Source: CG2-30-40-21 sp043806395 (GTDB lineage: Bacteria > UBA9089 > CG2-30-40-21). From it: DNA of 16,040 bases. Each line of letters begins with the position of its first letter. Within the stretch, counting starts at the first letter, position 1. The stretch spans positions 1 to 16,040 of the forward strand of contig JAZDHC010000011.1 of assembly GCA_043806395.1 (NCBI GenBank). The letters run 5' to 3'. Positions 15,637 through 16,040 of the stretch are shown here, one piece after another. The notes beneath the pieces were generated by a model that did no database searches, was not told the DNA's origin, and saw only the letters and a list, made by a program, of their open reading frames with translations. A program made the position numbers and the translations under genes.

Positions 15637-15865
15637 AGTTAGGGTTCACCTCTTTGAGTAAGGCTGATAAATACTCAGGTTCATTTTCTCCATATGCCTC
15701 TTCTATTTTTTGACTCGATAGAAGTAACCATGATTCATGTTCATTATAAGATTCTTGTCTTGGTAGAATAGTTACAATCATTTTAGTGGTTGGTTTCAGA
15801 TTAAACGGTTCATCTAAACAAATTCGCTCGCCATCAAAATGAGCAGGTAAAGCCGTAATAGGCAT
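15623..15865 (-). CDS. Antitoxin-like partner of the MazF-like gene (80 aa)
   Basis: The opening ITALPAHFDGERICLDEPF..LKP.T..IVTILP is a pattern I recall from small proteins encoded directly before MazF/PemK-family toxins. It is a short beta-rich N-terminus followed by an acidic helical C-terminus (SQKIEEAYGENEPEYLSALL), the usual toxin-neutralising design. A strong ribosome site AAGGAGGG (complement of 15873-15880) lies seven bases before the ATG. Its stop lies inside the toxin gene (14-bp overlap), the typical antitoxin-first arrangement. The specific antitoxin family could not be named with certainty. If the toxin is inactive this gene is likely a remnant under weak selection, although its frame is intact. 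Confidence 0.75.
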   Translation of the reverse strand: MPITALPAHFDGERICLDEPFNLKPTTKMIVTILPRQESYNEHESWLLLSSQKIEEAYGENEPEYLSALLKEVNPNYETR

Positions 15866-15903
15866 AAAAATTCCCTCCTTTACATCGAGATATAGGCTAA
15901 TTT

Positions 15904-15915
15904 GTAACTACTCAG
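15904..15915 (+). repeat. Isolated match to the palindromic element arm
   Basis: GTAACTACTCAG is identical to the first 12 bases of the left arm of element copy 2 (10371). The matching right arm was not found before the window ends, and the following bases differ, so it is a solo or decayed end at best. It lies about 40 bp upstream of the antitoxin-like gene, which runs in the opposite direction. Confidence 0.4.
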
Positions 15916-15967
15916 CTATTGTTATTTCAGACACATTTTGAATCAGCCAACTATTCAAAGAGTGTAA

Positions 15968-16039
15968 GTAAGGTAAAAGGGAACAGGGAAGAGATTAAAG
16001 GGAAAAGGGAAAAAGCTGGAAAAAGGGGAAAAAGAAACA
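15968..16039. repeat. Purine-rich low-complexity tract
   Basis: Almost only A and G on the plus strand, with repeated AAAAGGG and GGGAA units. It is non-coding as far as visible and continues to the window edge. Such tracts can form triplex structures; no function is claimed. Confidence 0.7.
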
Positions 16040-16040
16040 T

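Overview
The window is about 40% GC by eye and reads as a chromosome segment from a Gram-negative-type bacterium, probably an uncultivated candidate-phylum lineage. This is inference from protein style only. The clues are very large secreted proteins built of Ig-like modules, C-terminal tails of the FlgD-like / type IX 'YPNP...G(V/I)YL' kind, a PEP-CTERM protein and a RAYT-type transposase relic. No rRNA, tRNA or CRISPR array was seen.

Layout. Bases 1-438 hold the 3' end of an unidentified gene that seems to be interrupted by a 264-bp relic of a REP-associated (Y1) transposase. The relic has matching inverted ends, a 5' hairpin and a good sigma70-like promoter pointing rightwards. From 448 to 9747 runs a tight plus-strand gene chain: a zinc-ribbon membrane protein, a 2315-aa secreted multidomain protein, two tandem paralogous small secreted beta-rich proteins, and a further small secreted protein. 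A PEP-CTERM protein (9890-10402) and a stand-alone tryptophan synthase beta gene, trpB (10531-11730), follow on the same strand. On the minus strand, converging on trpB, is a second chain of overlapping genes: a small antitoxin-like gene (15865-15623), a MazF-like toxin gene that lacks its C-terminal part (15636-15424), and a 1218-aa secreted Ig/fibronectin-repeat protein (15427-11771). The window ends in a purine-rich tract.

How the parts may work together. The two giant proteins carry clearly related C-terminal tails, so they probably use the same export and anchoring route, while the 170-aa protein carries a different (PEP-CTERM, exosortase-type) signal. The two paralogous small proteins directly behind the 2315-aa gene look like periplasmic or surface accessory proteins for it. 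trpB looks functionally unrelated to its neighbours.

The most unusual feature is a pair of palindromic elements (9728-9861 and 10371-10482). Their 14-nt outer arms differ between copies but stay perfectly complementary within each copy. Each element supplies the last codons and the stop codon of the gene it follows, in the same reading phase. A 12-nt match to one arm lies at 15904-15915.
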